Assembly (NCBI GenBank): GCA_014155875.1
Contig: JACEFZ010013283.1
Span: forward strand, 145,001 to 209,000
From: Cepaea nemoralis
Lineage: Eukaryota; Mollusca; Gastropoda; Stylommatophora; Helicidae
Reading direction: 5' to 3'
DNA length: 64,000 bases
In this document: piece by piece, positions 11,501 through 46,840 of the stretch
Layout of the letters: each line of letters begins with the position of its first letter
How positions within the stretch are numbered: position 1 is the first letter of the stretch
Notes under the pieces: model-generated
Told to the model about the DNA's origin: nothing
The model's database searches: none
What the model saw: the letters and a program-made list of their open reading frames with translations, nothing else
Program-made: the position numbers and the translations under genes

Positions 11501-12556
11501 AGAGGGAGGAGGAGGGGGAGGAGGAAGAAGGAGGAGGAGGGAGAAGGAGGGAGGAGGAGGGAGGAGGAGGAAGAGGGAGGAGGAGGAATGTGAAGGGAGG
11601 AGGAGGGAGAGGGAGGAGGGGGAGGGGAAGAGGAAGAGGGTAGGAGGAAGAGTGGAGAGGAGGAGGGAGGAGGTAGAGGGAGGAGGAGGAGGGAGGAAAA
11701 GGAAGGAGAGAGGAGGAGAGAGGAGGAGGAGGGTGGAGGTAGGAGGAGGAAGAGGGAGGAGGAGGGAGGAGAAAGAAGGAGGAGGAAGAAGGAGGAGGAA
11801 GAGGGAGGAGGAAGAGGGAGGAGGAGGATGGAGGAGGGAGATGGAGGAAGAGGAAGGAGGAGGAAGAGGGAGGAGGAGGAAGAGGGAGGAGGAGGATGGA
11901 GGAGGGAGAGGGAGGAGGAAGAGGGTAGGAGGAGGAGGGGAGAGGAGGAGAAGAAGGGAGAAGGAGGGAGGAGGAGGAGGGAGGAGGAGGGGAGAGGAGG
12001 AGGGAGGAGGCAGAAGGAGAAGAAGGAAGGAGGAGGAGGGAGGAGGGAGAGGAAGGAGGGAGAATGAGGAGGGGAGGAAGGAAAGGGAGGTGGAAGAGGA
12101 GGAGGAGGGAGGAGGAAATAGGTAGGGGGAGGAGGAGGTAGAGGGAGGAGGAGGAGGAAGGAAAGGGAGGAGGAAGAGGAGGAGAAGGGAGGAGGAGGGT
12201 GAAGGGAGGAGGAGGAGGTAGAGGGAGGAGGAGGGAGGAGGTAGGAGGAGGAGGAAGAGGGAAGAGGGAGAAGAAGGAGAAGGAGGAGGGAGGATGATGA
12301 GGGAGAAGGAGGCAGGAGGAGGAGGAGGGAGGCAGGAGGAGGAGGGATGAGGAGGGAGAGGGAGGAGGAGGGAAGATGAGGGAGGAGGGGGAGGAGGTGG
12401 AGGGATTAGGAGGGAGGAGGATGGAGGAGGAGGGGAGAGGAAGAGGGAGAAGGAAGAGGGAGAAGGAGGAGGGAGGAGGGAGAGGGATGAGAGGGAGGAG
12501 GGTGGAGGGAGGAGGTAGAGGGAGGAGGAGGGAGGAGAAGAGAGGAGGAGAGAGTT
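8539..12556 (+). repeat. 4-kb polypurine (GGA-rich) tract
   Basis: About 4.0 kb in which the + strand is nearly all G and A, built from ggagga/gggagga blocks with recurring longer motifs such as aatgtgaagggaggagg. Rare T or C breaks it. Larger internal repeats are visible; for example, about 9700-10240 resembles about 11600-12120. The 1382-codon Ser/Pro/Leu frame on the minus strand is a by-product of the CCT/TCC composition and should not be annotated as a gene. A short pyrimidine version (21840-22015) sits next to the same Helitron-like module. Confidence 0.95.
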
Positions 12557-12639
12557 CGCCATTCCGAATTCATACTCGTCTAGTTCTTCCCTTCTACACG
12601 ACTGTAGATAACTTCCTTACACATAAAAAGATGAATTGT

Positions 12640-12765
12640 TAATGATATTGCCGTGGCATGGAGGAATATCAGCAGCAGAGTTGATCCAGAAAACCAAAGA
12701 CTGAGATCTACGGAGAGCCATGAACGCCTACGCCAGCCGGCACGGCACTTGATGATGATGATTGC
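12640..12765 (+). pseudogene. LINE 3'-end fragment
   Basis: A short stretch resembles the conserved end of LINE-type proteins in this window (a WRNI-like start and an ERLRQPARH-like end) and finishes in a (GATGAT)n tail. It is a 5'-truncated remnant. Confidence 0.45.
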
Positions 12766-12889
12766 CGTGTGACGATTCTGTGTAGTCACGTCATTTTCTT
12801 CCCTTTCCCTAGCGTTTTGGTTCGGGGATTCTTTCATCATCATCATCATATATTTACGTACGTATTTTGGGAGGGGGAGGAGGGAGGAG

Positions 12890-13019
12890 GAGGAAGAAGA
12901 AAAAAAAACTATGACAGTTGGCAGCGCTGGAATGAAAGGAAGGCGTGTAGAAAATTTCATCTCAATCGGATGGGCCGTTCGCGAACAAATAAAGGACATA
13001 CATACATACATACATACAT

Positions 13020-13061
<42 letters not shown>

Positions 13062-13085
13062 GGAGATCGCAATTTATATATAAGA
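12890..13085 (+). mobile_element. Helitron-like repeat with (ACAT)n/(ACAG)n
   Basis: The stretch gtagaaaatttcatctcaat, then gatgggccgttcgcgaac, a (catacata)n(gacagaca)n block and cggagatcgcaatttatata is repeated in reverse orientation at 21275-21420. Two independent copies with the same non-satellite flank show it is a dispersed element carrying its own tetranucleotide array. Confidence 0.7.
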
Positions 13086-13203
13086 TGTTGTAGTTAGATA
13101 AGTACGAGCGAGATAAAATGTACGGAATGAGCGTTATTACCTATATAAAATGCTGTAGTTAGCTAAGTACGACGGAGTTCGCATATAGAGAGTGCTGTAG
13201 TAC

Positions 13204-13316
13204 TTCTTCTTCTTCTGCGTTCATCCGGATTCTTTTTTCGGATGTGACTGCGTTGTGCCTGTTTACAGCAAAGCTGCGTTCTTGCGCCGTTAGGCCGACA
13301 CATCCGACTTCTGCGG
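13204..13316 (-). mobile_element. Element X, 113-bp 5'-truncated copy
   Basis: On the minus strand it ends in ...gatgaacgcagaagaagaag. It is flanked by a 14-bp direct repeat gagtgctgtagtac (13190-13203 and 13317-13330). A variable 5' end, an (A/G)-rich simple-sequence 3' tail and a target-site duplication are the hallmarks of target-primed reverse transcription. Confidence 0.85.
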
Positions 13317-13370
13317 GAGTGCTGTAGTACGATGTAGTTCACATATAGAGAATGCTGTAGTACGATGTAG

Positions 13371-13371
<1 letters not shown>

Positions 13372-13450
<79 letters not shown>

Positions 13451-13495
13451 AACACACGCGCACACACACGCACACACACACACACACACATATAC

Positions 13496-13560
<65 letters not shown>
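13372..13560. repeat. (CA)n then (TA)n microsatellites
   Basis: About 125 bp of CA repeats with a few CG substitutions, followed by about 60 bp of TA repeats. Confidence 0.95.
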
Positions 13561-13561
<1 letters not shown>

Positions 13562-13867
13562 TGCTGTAGTACGACGGAGTTCACATATATAGAATGTTGT
13601 AGCTAGCTAAGTACGACTGAGTTCATATACAGAGAATATTTCGCTAGTTTTCTTGTCAGCTCTGTGGGTGAAATGCTTGGCTAACAGCGACATTTGCATC
13701 TTCACCTTAGGGAAATGAAATCGCCCAAATGTCTTGAGTGAAATTTAGAGCTGTGCTGGGGCTTGTCTGATCTCACCGAGTTGTTAGCGAAATAATGCCT
13801 CTAACGTTTTGTTTCTGAGAGGAGGGGATGAGAGAAATACAGGCCGACAGACTGAAAAACACACAGA

Positions 13868-13898
13868 CACTTATACATGCATACATGCATGCATGCAT

Positions 13899-13937
<39 letters not shown>

Positions 13938-14052
13938 TGACAGACAGACAGACAGACATGCTTGTATACAGACAAGCAGACAAGCAAACAGATACACGGA
14001 CAGACAGACATATAGACATACAGACAAACAGAGGGACAGACAGACAGATGGT
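13868..14052 (+). repeat. (ATGC)n/(ACAG)n microsatellite
   Basis: A run of ACAG tetranucleotides with a short CATG prelude and several imperfect units. The open frames rich in CLSV or TDRQ are artefacts of the repeat. Confidence 0.9.
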
Positions 14053-14307
14053 TGTAGAACATAATCCATTTCTCACATTATGTGGTCAGTTTCTGAAACG
14101 TAACATCAACAAGGAAGCATATAGTTGAGAATTGAGTTTGGAAAATGAAAATAATTTAGCTAATTTAGTAAAAATTTTGAACAGCAGTATTCGTATAATT
14201 GATTTGTGATTTAGAATGAACTGTAATTTCAAAGTATGCAAGGCACACCTCAGGATATCAGAGGGGAGCTTTGGTTGATTATGGTCTATGTGTCACAATT
14301 TCTTATA

Positions 14308-14454
14308 CGGCGTGTTTGTAAAGTCTCACTACACTTTGTAAATATAACAGCTGTCTGTTGGAGATTATGTTTTCCGTTTGCAAGACGGAAAACATACTCT
14401 CCGATAAACAGCTGTTCTACATGCAAAGTGTAGTGAGACTTTACAAACACCCTG
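14308..14454. mobile_element. Foldback MITE, 147 bp
   Basis: The two halves are near-perfect inverted repeats. The left arm starts cggcgtgtttgtaaagtctc and the right arm's reverse complement starts cagggtgtttgtaaagtctc, and the homology runs through to the centre near 14380. TA dinucleotides flank both ends (14306-14307 and 14455-14456), as expected for a Tc1/mariner-mobilised miniature element. It encodes no protein. Confidence 0.85.
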
Positions 14455-14668
14455 TACCATGACCCGTTCAACCTCAGATGAGAAGTTATGTTGGGGTCCA
14501 TCGCCAGGTTCAGATTAATAATCATGTAACCGATTTAGCCACAAACAGGATATTAATTTGAAGGTGATTGTTGTCCGAAGAGGGTCATGGGTGTCTCAAT
14601 GGGAGTTGAAGTGCCTATGGAGAAGACAATTTGACCTTGGAGAGGACTGTGATTGAAAGTACATATCC

Positions 14669-14863
14669 CCGGGAAGGTTAACCCGGTCAACAAATGTCCG
14701 CAGAAGTCGGATGTGTCGGCCTAACGGCGCAAGAACGCAGCTCTGCTGTAAACAGGCAAAACGCAATCACGTCCGAAAAAAAAAAAACCTCCGCATGAAC
14801 GAAGAAGAAGAAGAAGAAGAAGAAGAAGAAGAAGAAGAAGAAGAAGAAGAAGAAGAAGAAGAA
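14669..14863 (+). mobile_element. Element X, 195-bp copy with (GAA)n tail
   Basis: The body contains cgcagaagtcggatgtgtcg and ggcgcaagaacgcagc and ends in a GAA tract of about 65 bp. A 14-bp target-site duplication gaaagtacatatcc lies at 14655-14668 and 14864-14877, which places both boundaries precisely. Confidence 0.85.
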
Positions 14864-15004
14864 GAAAGTACATATCCGTGTCGATTATTGAGCACCATTT
14901 CAACGATGTTCGAAATTATGAAAATGGGCAACATGGTCCTTAACTGGTCTTGCTAGAGAGACTTAAAGAAAAAGTTCGACAGAAATGACAACGAAAGTCA
15001 TACA

Positions 15005-15020
15005 CATGTCAACACACACA

Positions 15021-15055
<35 letters not shown>

Positions 15056-15080
15056 GCGCGCACTACACACACACACACGC
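15005..15080 (+). repeat. (CACG)n/(CA)n microsatellite
   Basis: Alternating CACG and CACA units; simple sequence only. Confidence 0.9.
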
Positions 15081-15221
15081 TCGCCAATGGGCGATATTTC
15101 GATTAAGTGAGTGGTTTTGAATATCTAGAATCACTGTTGACGGGAGATGGAAATGTGATGACAGAAATTGTAAGAGCAAACATTGCTGTGCAAAAACTAA
15201 AGCAATTAAAAACCGTTCAGG

Positions 15222-15341
<120 letters not shown>

Positions 15342-15342
15342 G

Positions 15343-15628
15343 CGTTTTTTGCTATGATCTCAAACGTAGTCCATACACATGCTAACACTTCCAGTGTACT
15401 AGATTGATTTTTTTTTTGCGAGTGGATTAGCTTTCTTTACCAGTGTCCCTTGCCATCAGTCAAACCCACACCGACTTCTGAGGTACTTGTAATCCACGTC
15501 CCAAAGTCAAGGACGAGAAGTCAACATTTGAATCAAACCGGCGTTGGAGTGAAAGCCGCTACCTCGACATCAGCAGATCGGAAGTTTAAAAACGAGCGCT
15601 CTTATTAATTATGCCACGCTGACCTGCG
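15343..15628 (-). mobile_element. SINE-1, full length, inserted in LINE-C
   Basis: The minus strand reads tRNA-like head, ctcgtccttgactttgggac body, and 3' end tttgagatcatagc, followed by the (AAT)n tail. It splits the LINE-C coding relic, so it is younger than that LINE copy. Confidence 0.85.
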
Positions 15629-16010
15629 TTTTGGATTATGACAGATGTGACCAGATACGTCAAAGTACAACGAGCATGCATATTTGCTGCGGCAAAGTAT
15701 GGGTGTGAAACCTGGCACATTCATAAATGAAAAGCACACATTGGCCTTTGAATATATATGTTATCAGGCGTTCATGTGTCATGATTTGATTTTTGGACAT
15801 GTTAAGAGGAGAAATGACTTGGAGAACTTGGTGACAACTGGCAAGATCGAAGGGAGGAGACCAAGGGGAAGACTGAGAAGTAAATACCTGGATGGCTTGG
15901 CCACATGGCATGGTTGAGACAGGAACACGGAGCCGATCCACGACTCTGGTGATTGAGTGAGATGGCAGAACATGACCGCCCACGCTTATCGGCATGGCAC
16001 ATGATGTATG

Positions 16011-16640
16011 GATGGTTATAGAGGGGTCCTACAATTAAACTTTGTTATTATTGGAAAACATAATTGTGGAAGGGGGTGTACCTGAGAAACGGGGAAGATG
16101 AAGATTATGTTGTAGATAGTTCAAGATGTGACGTAGTTTACACATGTCAACAACATACGAATGTGGTCTGGTTATGATAGAGAGAAATGTCGAGAGACAT
16201 GTTATGGGGCTAGAGATATGCACAAGACGAATCACTGGATGATTATGGTAATGTTGATGATGATGATGATGGTGCAGACGATGGTGATTATGGGGATAGT
16301 GATAATGATTTGATTTTACTCTTGATATGAATGAGAGAATATGTCATTACAGAAAAACACCTAATGTTTCATCATTCAAACTAGACCGAAACAGAAATGT
16401 TTATGACAATCCTAAATCAATGAAGGCTGCACTTTCGAGCCATTTAACTTCCTGCCAGAGAAGCCTGCGACAGGCAGTTTAATGGAGAAAATGTGTTTAA
16501 ACAAATTAGTCACACCGACACGTATGTGCATCGGTGAATCATCTTATCAGGCGTTCATGTGTCTCTGTGTTCCATGTGACAATTGTTTTTCGCGATTGTC
16601 CCTGGTATATACTTGGTGTCCAAACTTCCTCGTTCCTCTT
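16011..16640. other. No gene recognised
   Basis: Apart from a short GATGAT-rich patch near 16250-16310 I see no coding or repeat family here. Confidence 0.4.
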
Positions 16641-17882
16641 ATTATGAACTTCAAAAGTTAGTTTGTCCGACTTCGGCATGCATTTATGTAAGGTTTGCTC
16701 CATAGACAAATCCCGTCCAATGTAACGGGCTGCTAGCTACCTCTAGACAGATTTCGTCCAATGTAACGGGCTCTAATTACATGTAGACAGATCCCGTCTA
16801 ATGTAACGGGTTTTATTTAACTCTAGACAGATCCCGTCCAATGTAACGGGCTCTAGCTACCTCTAGACAGATTCCGTCCAATGTAACGGGTTTTATTTAA
16901 CTCTAGCCAGATTCCGTCCAATGTAACGGGTTTTATTTAACTCTAGACAGATCCCGTCCAATGTAACGGGTTTTATTTAACTCTAGACAGATTCCGTCCA
17001 ATGTAACGGGTTTTATTTAACTCTAGACAGATTCCGTCCAATGTAACGGGTTTTATTTAACTCTAGACAGATTCCGTCCAATGTAACGGGTTTTATTTAA
17101 CTCTAGACAGACTCCGTCCATTGTAACGGGTTTTATTTAACTCTAGACAGATTCCGTCCAATGTAACGGGTTTTCAAAACAATGTTTTCCCGTAGTGAAT
17201 TTGAATAACGAAGACACAAACAATAGATTGCACGATTTATTGCCTGGCATATTTCGCTGCATCTCGTCAGGTACATACTGCAGAACTCACACAACTTACG
17301 TGAAATTAACTAGATAAATCCTTCAAGTTGAAATATACACAATTTCGCACAGTAATGTCGATTGTCTACCACGGTAATTTTAAGCTGACTAACATGTCTT
17401 TCTGTTTACACAATTCTGGCTTGCGTTGATAGATCATAATTGCTTCTGCAAATTTTAACAAGCGAGTATTCTGTGTTCTAAACAACACGCGAAATGCAGT
17501 CTCTCTGGACACAACATGGCGACTGGCAACAATGTGCCTTGCCGATTGAAGACGCCGGGAGCTTCGGTGTGTCGGCTCCTCGTGGCTATCATCTCCTGTG
17601 TGTTGTATCTTGTTGACCCATTGAGGTATGTGTTTCTAACACCCGTTTGTTAAGCTGTCTCTCCGTTCGGCCAATGTAAACGGCCTGGCATCTACATGTG
17701 AATTGGTAAATACAATTGTTTGTGGCGTACAGACTTGAAGGATTTATCTAGTTAATTTCACGTAAGTTGTGTGAGTTCTGCAGTAACGGGTTTTATTTAA
17801 CTCTAGACAGATTCCGTCCAATGTAACGGGTTTTATTTAACTCTAGACAGATTCCGTCCAATGTAACATGCTCTATCTACCT
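16640..17882. repeat. 40-bp minisatellite element with fixed flank
   Basis: Units of 40 bp (cagattccgtccaatgtaac followed by gggttttatttaactctaga, or a gggctctagctacctctaga variant) run from about 16700 to 17175 and resume at 17784-17880 after a Penelope insertion. The upstream flank (gtccgacttcggcatgcatt...gtaaggttt) is also present upstream of the same array at 62480, so array plus flank form a dispersed unit. Confidence 0.9.
17174..17783 (-). mobile_element. Penelope-like element fragment with GIY-YIG remnant
   Basis: The minus strand (17732 down to 17366) encodes an Ile-Tyr-rich Zn-finger-like segment with CRCQAVYIGRTERQLNKRV. That is the GIY-YIG signature of Penelope-like endonucleases, followed in another frame by a C-terminal tail ending KLPW and a stop. 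A perfect 50-bp inverted repeat bounds the coding part (17278-17327 and 17734-17783). Beyond the left arm is the 3' UTR with gatgcagcgaaatatgccag. The direct repeat taacgggtttt at both ends may be the target duplication or simply the host minisatellite unit. The RT domain is missing. Confidence 0.85.
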
Positions 17883-17960
17883 CGTGTGTGTGTGTGTGTG
17901 TGTGTCTGTGTGTGTGTGTGTGAGAGAGAGTGTGTGAGAGTGTGTGTGTGTTTGTCTATG
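17883..17960 (+). repeat. (GT)n/(GA)n microsatellite
   Basis: GT repeats with a short GAGAGA insertion; simple sequence. Confidence 0.9.
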
Positions 17961-18478
17961 TATATGTTTATATGGGTGTATGTGTGTATTTGTGTGCAAG
18001 TGTTAGCATGTTTTATGTTGTGTTAAAGCTTTAGTACTCCAACAATCACAAACCTTTGGAGAGCAGAGTGTGGCTGGGAGACAACACGCATCAGATTATC
18101 CAGAGCGAGATGTCTCCTCCGCTGAATGCGTTGACAACCCAGTGCTCCCCTAGCCTCTATTAGGAAATGTTACATTTACGAGCCATTTCCAGTTTCCTTA
18201 TAATAATTGGCTATTGAGTTTTGGGGATTCTTCTTCCATCTCTATTTTAACATACCACAGGCTCATGTGTTGATGTGATCCGATCTATCAGAAAACTAGA
18301 TCATGACAATAGAGGCCACAAAGATGTGATTTCATGGTGGGATGCTAATAATCCAGTGGACGACTAAGATGGCCAGTATCCAAGTACACGGTACCTCTGG
18401 TTACGAACGCCTCAGGTCACGAACAATACGGGTTACGAACAACAACTTTGAAAATATTTTGTCTCGGGTCACGAACGA

Positions 18479-18479
<1 letters not shown>

Positions 18480-18571
<92 letters not shown>
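18480..18571 (+). repeat. (AG)n microsatellite inside Tigger
   Basis: About 46 AG dinucleotides lie within the 5' terminal region of the Tigger element, so the expansion came after, or travelled with, the transposon. Confidence 0.95.
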
Positions 18572-18573
<2 letters not shown>

Positions 18574-18779
18574 TTAACGTTGGAGACAAACGATCGCGTA
18601 CAGTACAAACGAAGTCCACGCAGTACTAATATCGTTTAACGCTAGCTAAGTAGCCCAGTTTTGCACGCGTGCGCAGCCCTGCTTTCATTGGCCTTACTAC
18701 ACATCAGTAAAAGTTTTCTTAGCAGTGGCATAGTGATCAGTTTATCTCTTTCATTATTTTCCTTATTAACCCCATCAAT

Positions 18780-19903
18780 TATGAGTTCTGCTAGGAAGCA
18801 GAAATGTATAACAGTGTAGGTAAAGAATGAAATAATTATGAAACATGAAAACGACGTTCGTGTGTGTGACATCGCTAATGAGTACAGCTTGGCAAAATAA
18901 ACTATCTCCACCATCATAAAGAACAAAGAGTTACTCAAATCAGTAGATGTGGCTAAAGACGTAACTAAGCTGCAGAAGCAAATACCTCAAATTTTTAGAG
19001 AAAGTTGAAAATCTTCTCTTGATCTGGATCAATGAAAAGCAACTTGCAGAAGACAGTGTTAGTGAGGCAATAATATGTGAAAAGGCGAAGCCGTTGCACA
19101 TTGGTTTATTGTCGACATTGCTTTGTACAAGTGCTGAGTCTGACGATTTTAAAGCCAGCAGAGGCTGGTTTGAAAAGTTAAAAAGAAAAAAAAAGAAAAA
19201 AAAAAGAAGTGGCATTCATAGTGTAATTAGGCACGGAGGGGCTGGAAGTTCTAACGAAGAAAGAAGCAGAAGCGTTCAAGGTGGAATTTGATAAGATCAT
19301 CAAAGAGGAAGATTACGTTCCACAACAAGTCTTTAATTGCTATGAAACGGGTCTCTTCTGAAGAGAAAAAATGCCAAATAGGACCTTTATCACCCAGGAA
19401 GAGAAAGCACTGCCGGGCACAAACCAATGAAGGACAGGCGAACTTTGCTATTCTGTGCCAATGCAGTGGATGAGATTGTGTCCTTGGGCAAAAATATGTG
19501 CCTGGGAGTCGATGGCAACAACTTGGAGGAGCTGATTGAGGACCACAGTGGAAAGTTCACTACAGATGAGCTTGTGGATCTTCAGAATGAACAGCTTAAA
19601 ACATTAAAGCAGGAGCAGTCGTCCGATGATGAGGAGCCAGTGACTGTTTCAGCTGCCAGGATTAAAGAAATTTACAGCAAGTGGGCAGACGTTGAAGACT
19701 TCATTGTGAACCATTATCCAAACAAACTTGTTGCTAACAAGGCAGTAAACCTCATGAATGATAACGCGATGGTCCACTTCAGAAAGATTCTCCAGCAAAG
19801 GAAGCGACACATTTCCCTTGATAGTTTCTTGGTGCAGAAAGATTCCCAGTCGGCTGTCAAGAAACAGCGACAAGACACCCCTGAAACTAATGATTTAGAA
19901 TAG
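18780..19903 (+). pseudogene. Tigger transposase, frameshifted, catalytic core deleted
   Basis: The frame starts with MSSARKQKC (CENP-B-type N-terminal helix-turn-helix start). It continues in shifted frames through a second DNA-binding half (LIWINEKQLAEDSVSEAII, FKASRGWFEKL) and the PMKDRRTLLFCANA segment. It then jumps directly to a C-terminal tail (SAARIKEIYSKWADVEDFI). In Tigger/jerky-type proteins the DDE_1 catalytic core spans the region after the CANA strand, so most of that core, with its catalytic acids, is absent. A stop after QKCITV and several frameshifts confirm a dead gene. The last 158 codons (19427-19903) remain open. Confidence 0.85.
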
Positions 19904-20200
19904 CAAAGAAAGTGCCAAATTTCCCATGATCGCTTTCTTTGTAAGAAAGATAGACTAAATCTTTTTTATTTTAATTTAATTAATTTTTTTTTTTTTTATT
20001 TCTCTTTATTTAATATGTGAAATACACGTATTATTTGCGTTTTGTTAGGTAAACGACCGGATGTTAATAACAAATGAAGGATTCTTTCATCTTGAAACGG
20101 ATTGTCTCTATTTTATTGATTTCAATGTTTCGGGTTACGATCGTTTCGGTTACGATCAGAGTTCTGGAACGAATTAAGTTCGCAACCCGAGGCACCACTG

Positions 20201-20753
20201 TACTACATGAAGCAAACTAAAGGCAGATAATTGTCCAAATCAGGATAATATATTCATAATTGTAAGGTCGCGTTATAAGAAGAAGGCACCTGGAGAATAC
20301 TGTGACAACCGTGGAAGTTTAGGGCACAAAAGACAGTTGTTGAAAGAGAAAGAAAATGCTGAATAAATTTTCAGAGTGACATGGAAAGTCGAGCAGCTGC
20401 CACACTTAACAAGAGCAGAGAAGCTGGAACGTCGTGAAGGGACTTCTTCGCCTGCGTAGGCAAGCATGGCACAGCATGATGGTCACTATGATGATTATCC
20501 CTCTCCCCACTTCACCCCACCCTTTTCCCACCAGTTCAGTATGTCACCATCCTTTAACACGGTTATGATTAGTAGTTGTGGAATACGCTCCCCTTCCTTG
20601 AATTTCTAAGACGAGTTATGCGTCTTGTTGATCATGCTCCCACCGTATGAAACCGTCTCTTCTCCGTTTATATGTTGTGTTCTACATACTGCATTTGGAA
20701 ACGTCTAAGTCAACACATTTTGATGCGCCCGCGCGTTTGTTTTTTATACACAG
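20201..20753. other. Intergenic; possible LINE 3' remnant at 20270-20470
   Basis: A short + strand stretch with a HLTRAEKLE-like reading and a terminal aggcaagcatggcacagc resembles the 3' end of LINE proteins in the window. The evidence is weak. No other gene is seen before the first exon of the pore-forming gene. Confidence 0.35.
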
Positions 20754-20760
20754 ATTTACT

Positions 20761-45999
<25,239 letters not shown>

Positions 46000-46011
46000 A
46001 CACACTATGTA

Positions 46012-46017
46012 AATAAA
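46012..46017 (+). promoter_or_regulatory. Candidate poly(A) signal AATAAA
   Basis: It lies 12 nt after the stop of the pore-forming gene, unusually close. A later AATAAA near 46909 is an alternative. Confidence 0.4.
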
Positions 46018-46384
46018 GGAAGCATTCGTTAGACATCCACCATAAACTGTAGTTCCCAGACGGTGATGTTCAGACCTTAACTATAAAATCTTTCATAGCT
46101 CAAAACACAGTGTGTATGTTCTCCGATGCAGGTAGATACTGCCAAAAGCTTGTGACGTGTGAGACCTTCACATATTATAGGTCAGGACATAATGAGGTTA
46201 GGTAGTCATTTTCATTCCTTGTTGCCTTACCTACCCTCAGAATTTTCAGCAAATTCTAAAAAAAATTATCTACCATCCTTTTCATGAAGTTGGTAGCAGG
46301 CAAGAATCCTGTCAGTGCTGGGAATTGAATACAGACTGTTGTCTTGGTAAGCAGGCAGTACTTTCACATACTAAACTGTAAAGC

Positions 46385-46840
46385 TGTTCCAGGATGTTGT
46401 CTAATATAATAGAAATAAACCAGATTAAATAATGGAAAGCTGTTCCAGAGTATTCAAAATGTAGTAGTAAAATCCAGATTGAATAGTTGAAAAACTGATC
46501 CAGAATATTCCAACTTTAGTAGCAAAAACCAGACTGAATAATTGAATAATTGAAAAACTGTTCCAGAATATTCCAACTGTAGTAGCAAACACCAGATTGA
46601 ATAATTGAAGAAAAAAAACTGTTCCAGGATATTGCCCACTGTAATAACAAGAACCAGAATGAATAATTGTAAAGCTGTTCCAGAGTATTCCAATTCTAGT
46701 AGCAAACATCAGATTGAATAATTGAAAAAAACCACTTTTCCAGAATATTCCAACTGTAGTAGCAAAAACCAGATCGAATAATTGAAAATCTGTTCCAGAA
46801 TGTTGCCCACTACTGCAGTAACAACAACCAGAAAATGTAA
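46385..46840. repeat. About 57-bp minisatellite, about 8 copies
   Basis: Diverged units containing gaataattgaaaaactgttc and cagaatattccaactgtagt repeat with indels. It begins within 400 nt of the last exon and so may overlap its 3' UTR. Confidence 0.85.

Larger units (their letters stand above)
13086..13660. repeat. Second block of the 40-45 bp minisatellite, interrupted
   Basis: Units with tagctaagtacgacggagtt and acatatagagaatg continue the family at 7506-8012. The block is interrupted by a small element X insertion (13204-13316) and by (CA)n(TA)n. Confidence 0.75.
18387..20200 (+). mobile_element. Tigger-type (pogo/Tc1-mariner) DNA transposon
   Basis: The left end starts cacggtacctctggttacga. 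The reverse complement of the right end starts cagtggtgcctcgggttgcg, so these are imperfect terminal inverted repeats. TA dinucleotides flank at 18385-18386 and 20201-20202. Further copies of the gttacgaac motif occur just inside both ends. The transposase relic lies at 18780-19903 and a long (AG)n array lies in the 5' part. Confidence 0.9.

Noticed and set aside
8414..12562. 1382-codon Ser/Pro/Leu minus-strand frame
   Set aside because: It arises from the CCT/TCC repeat composition; the opposite strand gives Gly/Glu/Arg-rich frames of similar quality. No domain and no start context.
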